The notes: generated from the letters alone by a model not told the origin. 64,000 nucleotides of DNA from Lingula anatina (GCF_001039355.2 NW_019775601.1:106387-170386); one strand, 5' to 3'. Shown: positions 23,376-36,200, counted from the stretch's first letter. Made by a program: numbers and translations.

Positions 23376-25350
23376 GTAATTGATAAATTAATTAACCGAA
23401 GTAATTGACGCTTTACATTGCTAAGGTACGGACATGCGCATGTGCAGCGATGGAACATGTGTTTGTCGTGAATGTTTTCTTTGAAAAACAAGTTAATTCC
23501 ATGAAAATGATTACACAAAAAAAATTGTTATGAAAACAACAGGTAAATGCATTTTGAAATATCCCTGTTCTTTATTAACTACCGGGATGTGGTAACATTT
23601 TTAAGCACGAAGTGTCATTCATAATTAATTAATATTACTTTATTTAATGTTGTCTTAATTGCTTCATCTTGTGAAGTCACAGTAAGGGAAATGAGAGACA
23701 CAATTACGGAGAATTTCAGATGGGTTTAATTCGATTCAACCTGATATTTTGAAATATCGTAATTGTTGATAAATATTGTCTACAAATCATAATGAAACAA
23801 ATTAAACAAACAAAAGTTCAATATTTTTCTAATTACCTTAGCCGTTAATAACATTATAAGATTCCTGTTTTTAATTAATTCCCGGGAAGCAGTGCGTCAA
23901 AGAGTGGAATAACTTGCCTTTATAACTGCGTTGTTTTGAGAGAGATCTTCGTCTGGCCCAACGTGTTAGCTCACGACAGATAGTGGAGAATCCTTGTCGA
24001 AGCCTACCCCAGACAACAAAGAGTTGGACAAGAAGAAACATAGAACAGAAAGGGCCTGGCGAACAATACAAATATATATTTTGAAGAATCTACTACACAA
24101 AGCCGTAGGTAGGTAGCCTATACATACATGTATGAGCTTTTTAACATCAAACAGGTGATTCATTGTCGGTATTTTGTCCGGTTGGAGTAAACATATTTAA
24201 AAATGTATTTACAATTTGCACATAACTTTGAAGTCGAGTACATGTGTCATAGCATGGTGGATATCAAGATGAAGAGATTCAGAGATAGCGTGTCTCAAGT
24301 CACTGTCACTCTACAGCGAATAGCACTACATGTAGACCGCATGAGAATATTGCTCCTACACAGACAAAACGTTTTGTCTACTCAGACTAACATAAATAAC
24401 GCAGAAACACGCAGAAAATAGTTCAAATTTTTACAGAGTGTACGAGCATGAGTCGTTCATGTACGTTAGCCATACGCTAGGAATACGCTAGGTATACGAC
24501 GAATGCAGTGACGTTAAGTGTATTTAACAATACGCTTCTCATTCTGTGGTTGATATAACTAGCGTATGCAGATGATATAAATAACGTACTTCAGACGAAC
24601 CAGTTACGTATTGAAGGTATCTCTAATGATTGGGCAATGTATTAAGACGTATGCCTGACGTATATCAACACATTCTTAACGTATTTAAGCACATGCCAAA
24701 CACTGAACGTTATTTACTCTATTTGCATGTATACATGCGCTCAAAGTTGTGCATTGAGCCCATTGCATTTGTCTGTGTATAAGCAATTTATTTCACTCGT
24801 TTAAGTGCGATATATTCTGTACTGTGACAGTGCCTACTTTTTTTACTTCGTTTGGGTAACATTTAGGTTATACTATTGACCTTTATACGATCGGTTCATT
24901 AGAACACTTTTATATATACTTGATTTTTCGGTTAAAGTATCGTTTAGGAACGGAGTTGAACCAACTTCGGATTTGGCCCAGTGTTAAATAGGCTCCTCAT
25001 CATCTTGTCTATCTTGATAAAAGTTTTATTATGGTGATAATGAGATCATTTATACTGAAAATTGCAAAGTGTTAGGATGCGTTTTCCAAACGCTAATCAA
25101 GCGTTAGGCGTACGTTTAATACGCGAATCAATAGTTACAGATACGTGAATGACGTTACTCCTTCGCCACTATTATGTTACTTACTAATGAGCTACGCAAA
25201 GTCAAATTTTATCAGTTATCGTATGAGAAACGTACCTTAACGCCATTTTAAGCATGGTCAAACATTTGTGTACATGTATATATGTAAGCTTGTATGCATG
25301 TAAGCAAAATAGTTCTCACATGAAGCGGCACAATTTTAACCTTTTCAGGC
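23329..25350. other. Repeat of 21283-22596, then leader region of the neuropeptide gene
   Basis: 23329-24635 duplicates the sequence before the gap, including the (ATT)n tract. From 24637 it matches 30033 onward. An acceptor (cttttcag) ends at 25348 two bases before the ATG, which implies an unlocated 5' non-coding exon. Confidence 0.6.
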
Positions 25351-26396
25351 ATGGCCTCTTCAAAATGGTGCCTTACCGTAGCCCTGCTGTTCTTGTTAAC
25401 CGTGACTCAGGTGACCCAGGCGGAAGGAGACAAGCAGGTGAGAACGCTGGGTCAACTTAAAGGAGCACTCCGACGTGCCTACGCCATTATCGAGATGCAA
25501 AGCCGACCAAAGTAGGTATCACGCTGTTCTTAAGACCGCATTCACAACGAATTGAGCCAGGCTTTACAAATCCTGGGGACTAAATATGGCGGACGTACAT
25601 GAAAGAAAAACCGCCTAATCTTTTAATAGTCTCTCCGCCTCTCACACGCCTCCCCACGCGTCGTCCCTGCGGGGGTACAGTCATCATATCTCTGCTCCAT
25701 TGGGACTACACATGGGGAGGCGTGTAAGAGGCGGAGAGACTATTAAAAGATTAGGCGGTTTTTCTTACATGTACTTCCGCCATATTTAGTCCCCAGGATT
25801 TGTAAAGCCTGGCTCAATTCGTTGTGAATGCGGTCTAAGACTGTTTAGTTAGGGACACTGAGCAAAGGTATAAACGTCCTAGGCCTACGATATACTTTGA
25901 AATTTTATCAGCATTATAGGTTATGTATAAATATAATATTAAATCATTTGAGACTTGATAAACCTTATGCAATAATACTGGTAGAACACAATGTATGTAG
26001 TTAGTCCCACAGTAATCTTATGTTAACGAAAGAAGTAGAAGTGTAGAATCTAATCCGATCAAATTTCAGACCGCCGATAAATGTCGTTTCCCCTAGTCAT
26101 TTAAAAATGTGATTTGATTCCCCATTGACTAGTTCCTTTAATTTTTCTCAAATTTTTAAACGTATGGAACACCAGTGTCTTATCATATATTCCAGCTTTT
26201 GAGTTACAATCTCGTGAAAATAATTCGCCTGTCTTTTAATTAAATTTTCTAAATCTTATTTACCAGATTTGGAAAGCGGAAATTTTCCTCGTATCCTATC
26301 GCTGACGCTGATGACTCGCTTTGCTGTGTAGGCGTGGACAAGAAGGCAATAGCACGCGGCGCTTTCGGAGAGGCTGATTTGGAAGAAGATATGTGA
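25351..26396 (+). CDS. NPY/NPF-family neuropeptide precursor candidate, copy A (2 coding exons, 96 aa)
   Basis: Exons 25351-25511 and 26267-26396 (TGA), 97 codons. A signal peptide of ~24 residues (CLTVALLFLLTVTQVTQA) precedes a 31-residue peptide ending AYAIIEMQSRPKF, then GKR for amidation and cleavage, and an acidic C-terminal peptide (YPIADADD..). TL.QLK.ALRRAYAII..RPKF-amide recalls the NPF pattern (LxxYLxxLxxYYAIxxRPRFa). The intron splits the penultimate basic residue's codon after its second base (AA|A), where NPY/NPF genes conserve a phase-2 intron in the RxRF/Y arginine codon. Odd points: Lys instead of Arg before Phe, a longer gap between YAI and RP, no proline-rich N-terminal arm, and a dibasic RR inside that could release a 13-residue amide. 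The product would be secreted and act on a G-protein-coupled receptor. The family call is inference. Confidence 0.68.
25534..25835. mobile_element. PIF/Harbinger-like MITE, insertion present in one copy only
   Basis: 302 bases with long terminal inverted repeats (GACCGCATTCACAACGAATT at the left, the reverse complement at the right), flanked by TAA at 25531-25533 and 25836-25838. The other copy of the neuropeptide gene has the empty site (TTCTTAAGACTG at ~30965-30976) with a single TAA. A three-base TAA target duplication is typical of the PIF/Harbinger superfamily. It lies in the neuropeptide intron. Confidence 0.82.
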
Positions 26397-28108
26397 ACAC
26401 ACACTGCTTTGAAGGACAATATCCAACGGCTAACAGACTTTCCCACCTAAACGGACCGTGTACAGTGTCTGCTTCATCTGTGGCTTGCCTTGCGAACTCT
26501 CAAGTTGACATTTAGAGTTACACCAAGACCCCATTCCCATACCTAGATCGATCTAGCGGGATCGGTCCATCTCCGAGGGGATTCTCGCTAAATTGATTTC
26601 AGCTTAATATCGGCTTAGAAGTCTGGAACGCCTACTGAAGCTGCAAAACGATAGTTAATTACCCCCTAGCAGCTTCAGTAGGCGTGCCAGACATCAGAGC
26701 CGTTTAAGCTGAAAGCAATTTAGCGAGATGGATCGATCCCGCTAGATCGATCTAGATATTGAAATAGGGTTCAAGAGTACATATTAGATATGCTTGTAAA
26801 CAGAAGCCATCTTGCAAGCATGCATGCTATCTGTTCACAGTAACGAAGAAGTTTTTTGCATTGTTTTATCATCACTTATAATCTCCGAGACAGTTAATCT
26901 ATATGCTTTTTTCCCGTATCCTTACAAATATTGAATTACTCGATAAGTATGCATGTATGAAGAAATTGTGAATAGGTTTATGAGCCTGATGCATCAGTCT
27001 TATTACAAGCGTGTTGATCTTCTTGCTGCCAGGGACACAAAAATTTTCAAGCACTTCATGTACACAATTTCATGTAATGTCTTTGTTTATCCTTCATAAT
27101 ACGTTGTGTAAAGCGGTAAAGGAAGCTTGTTAATTAATCTGCTTAATAAGTAAAGTTCAGTAACCCTTTGTCTTGGTTTGATATTAAAGAGTGCGAGTTC
27201 CCACAGACTGTACCTGAGCAGGCAACGAGTGAACATGAAATGATTGAAACTGGTTATTGTTGTCAGCGTTGGGTTTCCTCATAGAATTTACATATTTTGG
27301 CCACGAATCTGGAAAGCAGTATTAAGCGCTATCCAACCCATAGGTATACAACGGTGTCCGTATTTCGAGCCTGTTTGTAATTTTTATTAATGGCTAAATT
27401 TGCGCGGTCCCGGGCAATCTTCTGCATCCCAATGTATCAACACTTATAGTCCCATTCACTGCCCATAGGGTAATACTAGTACATCCATTTATATGGTGAA
27501 TGTGCTTCAAACATCGTTTGCGTTCGAATATATTTCATGTTCCGTTTAGAAAACTTGCCCCAATGCAGATATTGTATCGCATCACGATCCATATTTCTCC
27601 TTTCCGAGCTAGGGCATCATCCACAATTACTTCACTAAATTTCATAATGAAGGCAAGTCGTGTGTTAGAGATGAATTTTATCTGTTTATTCGTTTTTTTG
27701 TATCAAATTTCTATCAGACTTTTGACAATATGAAAATGTCTACATATCTCTTGGACTACTACTTAATGCCAGCTCTACCTACTGTCCGAAATAGGCACAT
27801 GTGGCGTCTGACAAGATTGAGAGATCACAAATTTCAGTTTGCGTTATTTTGCGCGTTATTTTGACAAAGTTTAAGGAATAAATAAATGAATGAAACGAAA
27901 AATAGGCAATAAGCAAAAAAATCTATATATATAACATGCGCAAAGGGATATAATATCGTCTGCTGTGCAAGTTCAAGGTTGTCTAGGGTTGATCAACCTG
28001 TCAAATTTCCCGCCAGAGGTCTGCACTTTCTTTTTCTTTCTTTCTTTTTTTTTTTTTTTGATGGGTAAAGCGAACAAGGAGGAAACCCCAAATCAATGTT
28101 TACCATCA
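26397..28108. other. Intergenic between neuropeptide copy A and the minus-strand gene
   Basis: Contains the MITE at 26530-26770. The remainder is nearly identical to 31525-33223 with scattered substitutions. No gene recognised. The frame at 27500-27733 is kept in both copies but has no domain, splice sites or coding bias I can point to. Confidence 0.5.
26530..26770. mobile_element. MITE-like palindrome, relative of the TAGATCGAYC family
   Basis: Left ATACCTAGATCGATCTAGCG and right CGCTAGATCGATCTAGATAT are inverted. Internal arms (CGCTAAATTG.TTTCAGCTTA / TAAGCTGAAAGCAATTTAGCG, and GCCTACTGAAGCTGC / GCAGCTTCAGTAGGC) make it a long foldback. The allelic partner is at about 31657-31900. Confidence 0.65.
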
Positions 28109-28313
28109 TCAAGGTGACAGACACACTAGCTCCACTTTCTTGGGTGGTGGTTCATAGATGTGACACATCTCATCACCAAGGTAAATAACGCTCTCCTCTG
28201 CCGTGAACTCGCGTTTTAAGATCACATTTCCAAGTGGTTCGACCGCCATAATTTCCTCTATATCTTCATCTTTGACTTGAGGATACTCATTCTGTACAGG
28301 TAGTTCCATCTAG

Positions 28314-28344
<31 letters not shown>

Positions 28345-28540
28345 GAACTTATATGTAATTAAAAAAGATATTGATAATGTGGAAATCCGTAAACAGACTT
28401 CAATTCTGATTTTAAATTTCAGAATAATTTCAGACTGTATCACTGTAACTTTGAAATGCAGATAATTTAACTGTCATACTAAAGCTGCAAAAGTTTATGC
28501 TGTTATTTGGCACAAAAACTGCCATGTTAATTTCCAATAT

Positions 28541-28577
<37 letters not shown>

Positions 28578-29701
28578 ACATACCTGTTTATAGACACTTG
28601 CCAGCATTTCCCTCTTCACTTCCACAGATTCCAGACTCATACTGTAAGATGGAGTATCCTGACCACCAGACATAATGCTTTGAACCCAGGCACTTCCTGG
28701 ACAGCAACTGGGCATATCTGGCTGTCTTGAGTCCATGTTGGATGAAAGGGTGACATTATTAATTAGAGGAGAAGGCTGGCTGGCGACATCCTGAGCTGAC
28801 AACAAAGACCGACAGGTGACATTCTCAGTTGACAGAGAAGACTGGGACATGACATTCTCAGCTGACAGGGAAGACTGACAAGTGCCATTCGCAGCTGACG
28901 TAGATGGCTGGCGAGTGACATTCTCAGTTGACAAAGAAGACTGACAGGTGATATTCTCAGCTGACAGAGGTGACTGGAGAGCGACATTTTCAGCTGACAG
29001 AGAAGACTGACAGGTGACATACTCAGTTGACGGAAAAGACTGATAGGTGACATTATCAGTTGACAAGGAAGACTGGCCATTGACATTCTCAGCTGACATG
29101 GAAGGCAAGTAGGGGGCATTTTCTGCAGAATGTGAATCATCAACAGCACCCTTTTCTTTCGACGGTGAAAGCGGAATACTCCTCTCTTCAGTTGTATTCT
29201 TTGGTTTTGGTGACGACTGAATGCTGTGATCACTTGTAGAATCTGGTGGGGCATAACTGCAGTGACCCTTTAACTGTGGTGCATTAGTGTTATTGTTCAC
29301 CTGTGTGACAGGTAGACTGGAAGTGCCTGTATCAGTGTTTCCACAGGTAGGCTGCAGCACAATGGCTGTGTCACACTGCAGTTTGGTGGGATCAGCTCCA
29401 GGCAAGGGCTCCTCTGCCTGTGTAGTGTCCTGTAATGGTTCTAGCTGGATCACGCTGTGGATCCCGTCAGATTTATCTGTAGCTCTGTCACCTTTACTTC
29501 TGGCCCGTGATACAGATGGACGATCCTCAGGGGGAAGGACCCCTAAATCCACCAGCACGTGTCTTGTTCTGTAGAAGACACTGACTTCGTTCAGAATTTT
29601 ACCCTTGTAGTACTTCCTGATATATCTGCCACGGTCTTCATCCCTGCGGACCACCGTGACCACCCTCCGTCCGCTACGGGTAGTTGTCAGACCATGAGAA
29701 C
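28109..29701 (-). CDS. Last two exons of the unrecognised minus-strand gene, copy A
   Basis: Exons 29701-28584 (phase-1 acceptor) and 28309-28109 (stop), duplicating 34768-33224. The large exon holds RSGRRVVTVVRRDEDRGRYI, a Ser/Thr-rich stretch and ten 11-residue repeats of the type SAENVTCQSSL. The last exon reads VKDEDIEEI..ILKREF and ends EPPPKKVELVCLSP. The upstream exons exist only once, near copy B, and this copy stops at the contig join at 30032. It is best read as the other allele of the same gene. Repeat number and order differ between copies. Confidence 0.65.
28546..28574. repeat. (AC)n microsatellite next to a splice donor
   Basis: About 14 AC units, 7 bases downstream (in gene sense) of the donor at 28583. 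The other copy has only four to five units at 33666-33674, a length polymorphism. Confidence 0.85.
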
Positions 29702-30665
29702 CTGCAGAGAAAATAAATGAGGGAATGGATATCTTTCAAGATGTTAACATTTATCTTTTTTTTGCGTTTTAATGATTATTTTGAAGTTAACACATAAATG
29801 CTTGCAACATTCTAAATGGTGACTAAAATAAATAAAGTAATGGAAGAAAAATATTCAAAAATGATAATTTTCATTTTAAGAGAATTAATATACCAGTAAA
29901 CAGGATTCTTCCTTTTCTTTTCTACGTCCTCTTTCCATGGCTCACTCCTCAAAGCCTCATTCTTCCTCTCTATATCTTAACCTCATTTTTGTCTCTTTTT
30001 TATTTTTCCCTCCCCAATTAAGTCTAATCTCNGGACAATGTATTTTAACGTATGCCTGACGTATATCAACACATCCTTAACATATTTAAGCACATGCCAA
30101 ACACTGAACGTTATTTACTCTATTGCCATGTAGACATGCGCTCAAAGTTGTGCATTGAGTCCATTGCATTTGTCTGTGTATAAGCAATTTATTTCACACA
30201 TTTATTTCACAATATGCTGTAGTGTGACAGTGCCTACTTTTTTACTCCGTTTGGGTTACGTTTAGGTTATGCTATTGACCTTTATACGATCGGTTCATTA
30301 GAGCACTTTTATATATACTTGATTTTTCGGTGAAAGCATCGTTTAGGAACGGAGTTGAACCAACTTCGGATTTGGCCCATTGTTAAATAGGCTCCTCATC
30401 ATCTTGTCTATCTTGATAAAAGTTTTATTATGGTGATAATGTGATCATTTATACCGCAAATTGCAAAGTGTTAGGATGCGTTTTCCAAACGCTAATCAAG
30501 CGTTAGGCGTACGTTTAATACGCGAATCAATAGTTACAGATACGTGAATGACGTTACTCGTTCGCCACTATCATGTTACTAATGAGCTACGCAAAGTCAA
30601 ATTTTATCAGTTATCGTATGAGAAACGTACCTTAACGCCATTTTAAGCATGGTCAAACATTTGTG

Positions 30666-30696
<31 letters not shown>

Positions 30697-30786
30697 GCTT
30701 GTACATGTTTACATGTAAGCTAGTATGCATGTAAGCAAAATACTGTAGTTCTCACATGAAGCGGCACATTTTTAACCTTTTCAGGC
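29702..30786. other. Intron sequence, contig join and leader of neuropeptide copy B
   Basis: 29702-30031 is intron of the minus-strand gene (copy A) and ends abruptly at the n at 30032. 30033-30786 repeats 24637-25350 with ~2-3% differences, including a TATG/GTAT microsatellite at 30664-30693. Confidence 0.6.
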
Positions 30787-31524
30787 ATGGCCTCTTCAAA
30801 ATGGTGCCTTACCGTAGCCCTGCTGTTCTTGTTGACCGTGACTCGGGTGACCCAGGCGGAAGGGGACAAGCAGGTGAGAACGCTCGGTCAACTTAAAGGA
30901 GCACTCCGACGTGCCTACGCCATTATCGAGATGCAAAGCCGACCAAAGTAGGTATCACTCTGTTCTTAAGACTGTTTAGTTAGGGGCACTGAGCAAAAGT
31001 ATAAACGCCCTAGGCCTACGATATACTTTGAAATTTCATCAGCATTATAGATTATGTATAAATATAATATTAAATCATTTGAGACTTGATAAACGTTATG
31101 CAATAATACTGGTCGAACATAATGTATGTATTTAGTCCCACAGTAATCTTATGTTAACGAAAGAAGTAGAAGTGTAGAATCTAATCCGATCAAATTTCAG
31201 ACCGCCGATAAATGTCGTATCCCCTAGTCATTTAAAAATGTGATTTGATTCCCCATTGACTAGTTCCTTTAATTTTTCTCAAATTTTTTAACGTATGGAA
31301 CACCAGTGTCTTATCATATATTCCAGCTTTTGAGTTACAATCTCGTGAAAATAATTTGCCAGTCTTTTAATAAAATTTTCTAAATCTTATATACCAGATT
31401 TGGAAAGCGGAAAATTTCTTCGTATCCTATCGCTGACGCTGATGACTCGCTTTGCTTAGGCGTGGACAAGAAGGCAATAGCACGCGGCGCTTTGGGAGAG
31501 GCTAATTTGGAAGAAGATATGTGA
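30787..31524 (+). CDS. NPY/NPF-family neuropeptide precursor candidate, copy B (2 coding exons, 95 aa)
   Basis: Exons 30787-30947 and 31398-31524 (TGA), same phase-2 split of the lysine codon. The signal peptide and the whole amidated peptide (..AYAIIEMQSRPKF-GKR) are kept. Differences lie in the signal region (VTQVTQA to VTRVTQA) and the C-terminal peptide (one codon lost at LCCVG to LCLG, plus F to L and D to N). A conserved active peptide with drift in the flanks fits purifying selection on a hormone. Probably the allele of copy A. The intron lacks the Harbinger-like insertion. Confidence 0.68.
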
Positions 31525-33223
31525 ACACACACTGTTTTGAAGGACAATATCCAACGGCTAACGGACTTTCCCACCTAAACGGACCGTGTCCAGTGTCTGC
31601 TTCATCTGTGGCTTGCCTTGCGAACTCTCAAGTTGACATTTAGAGTTACACCAATACCCCAATCCCATACCTAGATCGATCTAGCGGGATCGGTCCATCT
31701 CCGAGGGGATTCTCGCTAAATTGATTTCAGCTTAATATCGGCTTAGAAGTCTGGAACGCCTACTGAAGCTGCAAAACGATAGTTAATTACCCCCTAGCAG
31801 CTTCAGTAGGCGTGCCAGACATCAGAGCCGTTTAAGCTGAAAGCAATTTAGCGAGATGGATCGATCCCGCTAGATCGATCTAGATATTGAAATAGGGTTC
31901 AAGAGTACACATTAGATATGCTTGTAAACAGAAGCCATCTTGCAAGCATGCATGCTATCTGTTCACAGTAACGAAAATTTTTTTGCATTGTTTTATCATC
32001 ACTTATAATCTCCGAGACAGTTAATATATGCTTTTTTCCCTTATCCTTGCAAATATTGAATGACTCGATAAGTATGCATGTATGAAGAAATTTGTGAATA
32101 GGTTTATGAGCCTGATGCATCAGTCTTATTACAAGCGTGTTGATCTTCTTGCTGCCAGGGACACAAAAATTTTCAAGCACTTCATGTACACAATTTCATG
32201 TAATGTCTTTGTTTATCCTTCATAATACGTTGTGTAAAGCGGTAAAGGAAGCTTGTTAATTAATCTGCTTAATAAGTAAAGTTCAGTAACCCTGTGTCTT
32301 GGTTTGATATTAAAGAGTGCTAGTTCCCACAGACTGTAACTGAACAGGCAACGAGTGAACATGAAATGATTGAAACTGGTTATTGTTGTCAGCGTTGGGT
32401 TTCCTCATAGAATTTACATATTTTGGCCACGAATCTGGAAAGCAGTATTAAGCGCTATCCAACCCATAGGTATACAACGGTGTCCGTATTTCGAGCCTGT
32501 TTGTAATTTTTATTAATGGCTAAATTTGCGCGGTCCCGGGCAATCTTCTGCATCCCAATGTATCAACACTTATAGTCCCATTCACTGCCCATAGGGTAAT
32601 ACTAGTACATCCATTTATATGGTGAATGTGCTTCAAACATCGTTTGCGTTCGAATATATTTCATGTTCCGTTTAGAAAACTTGCCCCAATGCAGATATTG
32701 TATCGCATCACGATCCATATTTCTCCTTTCCGAGCTAGGGCATCATCCACAATTACTTCACTAAATTTCATAACGAAGGCAAGTCGTGTGTTAGAGATGA
32801 ATTTTATCTGTTTATTCGTTTTTTTGTATCAAATTTCTATCAGACTTTTGACAATATGAAAATGTCTACATATCTCTTGGACTACTACTTAATGCCAGCT
32901 CTACCTACTGTCCGAAATAGGCACATGTGGCGTCTGCCAAGATTGAGAGATCACAAATTTCAGTTTGCGTTATTTTGCGCGTTATTTTGACAAAGTTTAA
33001 GGAATACATAAATGAATGAAACGAAAAATAGGCAATAAGCAAAAAAATCTATATATATAACATGCGCAAAGGGATATAATATCGTCTGCTGTGCAAGTTC
33101 AAGGTTGTCTAGGGTTGATCAACCTGTCAAATTTCCCGCCAGAGGTCTGCACTTTCTTTTTCTTTCTTTTTTTATGGGAAAAGCGAACAAGGGGGTAAAA
33201 GCCCAAATCAATGTTAATTATCA
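31525..33223. other. Intergenic, second copy of 26397-28108
   Basis: Nothing beyond the MITE partner at ~31657-31900 and shared non-coding sequence. The poly-T tract before the minus-strand gene is shorter here (33158-33172) than in copy A (28029-28060). Confidence 0.5.
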
Positions 33224-36200
33224 TCAAGGTGACAGACACACTAGCTCCACTTTCTTGGGTGGTGGTTCATAGATGTGACACATCTCATCACCAAGGTAAA
33301 TAACGCTCTCCTCTGCCGTGAACTCGCGTTTTAAGATCACATTTCCAAGTGGTTCGACCGCCAGAATTTCCTCTATATCTTCATCTTTGACTTGAGGATA
33401 CTCATTCTGTACAGGTAATTCCATCTAAAATGAATAAATAGATAAATATTTAATTAAACTTATATATAATTAAATAAGATACTGACAATATGGAAATCCG
33501 TAAACAGACTTCAATTCTGATTTTAAATTTCAAAATAATTTCAGACTGTATCACTGCAACTTTTAAATGCAGATAATTTATGTCATACTAAAGCTGCAAA
33601 AGTTTATGATGTTATTTGGCACAAAAACTGCTAAACATTTATCACATGTTAATTCCCAATATAAACACACACACATTACATACCTGTTTATAGACACCTG
33701 CCAGCATTTCCCTCTTCACTTCCACAGATTCCAGACTCATACTGTAAGATGGAGTATCCTGACCACCAGACATAATGCTTTGAACCCAGGCACTTCCTTG
33801 ACAACAACTGGGCAGATCTGGCTGTCTTGAGTCCAAGATGGATGAAAGAGTGATATTCTTAATTGTAGGAGAAGGCTGGCTGGTGTCATTCTCAGTTGTC
33901 ACCAAAGACCGACAGGTGACATTCTCAGCTGACAGAGGTGACTGACAGGTGACATTCTCAGTTGACAGACAAGGCTGGCGAGTGACATTCTCAGTTGATG
34001 AGGAAGACTGACAGGTGACATTCTCAGTTGAAGGAGAAGACTGGGACATGACATTCTCAGCTGACAGAGAAGACTGACAGGTGATATTCTCAGCTGACAG
34101 AGGTGACTGGAGAGTGACATTCTCAGATGACGGAAAAGACTGACAGGTGACATTATCAGTTGACATGGAAGGCAAGTAGGTGACATTTTCGGCAGAATGT
34201 GAATCATCAACAGCACCCTTTTCTTTTGACGGTGAAAGAGGAATACTCCCCTCTTCACTTGTATTTTTTGGTTTTGGCGACGACTGAATGCTGTGATCAC
34301 TTGTAGAATCTGGTGGGGAATAACTGCAGTGACCCTGTATCTCTGGTGCATTAGTGTTATTGTTCACCTGTGTGACAGGTAGACTGGAAGTGCCTGTATC
34401 AGTGTTCCCACAGGTAGGCTGCAGCACAGTGGCTGTGTCACATTGCAGTTTGGTGGCATCAGATGTAGGCAAGGGCTCCTCTGCCTGTGTAGTGTCCCGT
34501 GATGGTTCTAGCTGGATCACCCTGTGGATCCCGTCAGATTTATCTGTAGCCCTGTCACCTTTACTTCTGGACCGTGATACAGATGGACGATCCTCAGGGG
34601 GAACGACCCCTAAATCCACCAGCACGTGTCTTGTTCTGTAGAAGACACTGACTTCGTTCAGAATTTTACCCTTGTAGTACTTCCTGATATATCTGCCACG
34701 GTCTTCATCCCTGCGGACCACCGTAACCACCCTCCGTCCGCTACGGGTAGTTGTCAGACCATGAGAACCTGCAGAGAAAATAAATGAGGGAATGGATATC
34801 TTTCAAGATGTTAACATTTATCTTTTTTTTGCGTTTTAATGATTATTTTGAAGTTAACACATAAATGCTTGCAACATTCTAAATGGTGACTAAAATAAAT
34901 AAAGTAATGGAAGAAAAATATTCAAAAATGATAATTTTCATTTTAAGAGAATTAATATACCAGTAAACAGGATTCTTCCTTTTCTTTTCTACGTCCTCTT
35001 TCCATGGCTCACTCCTCAAAGCCTCATTCTTCCTCTCTATATCTTAACCTCATTTTTGTCTCTTTTTTATTTTTCCCTCCCCAATTAAGTCTAATTTCAA
35101 ACTAGTCAAGAGGGTGGGACAGTGAAAAGCTGTCGTTTTGGTAGGAAAAAGTGCAATTTCTCAGGGTGACTCAAATAAGAGAGAGGGGTTAAAAAGATCC
35201 AATTTTTCAGAAAAACATTCCCCTTTCAGGTCAACCAACCCTTCGGTTTGAAAAAAAAAAAAAAAAACTCACCTCCATTGGCCCTATAACAGTCCTGTTT
35301 GGTGGCTTGTTTACAAACAGTGTCTTGATAGCAATTCTCTTCAGTCTGGAGATAGTCATGAGGTACCTTTCTCCTCCTCAGAGTATTTCTCCACCATTGC
35401 AGTACAATGCGGTCAAAGATGGCTTCCTGGCAAACTAGTGTTATCTGGCCGATCTTAGTCAATCTATCCTGTGAAAGACTCTCCCCCTGCAAAATAGGAC
35501 CTTTCACTAAAGGCAAAGATCTTCACAAAACAATGGTTTCTCCTAGTATGATCAAAATATCACATACAACTACCAAAAAAAGGAACTTAATTAAGTAACT
35601 AAGATGCTAATAACAGAGATTTTGAAGTGGGTAAATTATTATCTTTAACACAAAAAAATAAAATGTACCAAAAGATAATCACAACAAGGAAAGGACTAAA
35701 ACATTTAACCTGCATACCCATAGCCAGCAATTTCAAATGGGGGGGGGGGGTCTTTTTCTAAAAAAAAAGGGGGACCTTTTACCGAGACACCTTTTTTACC
35801 TAGATTGATTTTTACAGGGCTGACCCGCAGTTACCTTTTTAGCAGAATATCTGGGAAGTGAGAATAGAAACTCTGACAATGATACACCATCACTGCTATC
35901 ACTACTGTGGTAGAAGAACTCACTGTAACAGAAAAGAAAAAGTGGGGCAACTTTTAACTATTTTTGAAACTGGCATTTGAAATAAAATGACAAACATTAC
36001 AGCATAGGCCTACATTCACATGTTGAAATTCCAATGTATTACTCAAAATAAATAATGATAAAATATTAAAATTAAAAAGTTAACCAATTATATTTGAAAC
36101 ATGTAGGCCTACATGTACATGTAGGCTCTTGATTAATGAGATCTGCAGGTCTGCTGAGGGAAGACCAACTACGGGAGAGAGCAACTGAACACTGTATCTT

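Noticed and set aside
22574-23383. Long frames made mostly of X
   Set aside because: Translation of the gap and the adjoining (ATT)n repeat.
28763-29254. 163-codon frame with LCQLRMS repeats (also at 33899-34351)
   Set aside because: Shadow frame of the 33-base coding minisatellite on the same strand. The SAENVTCQ frame has correct splice joins at both ends.
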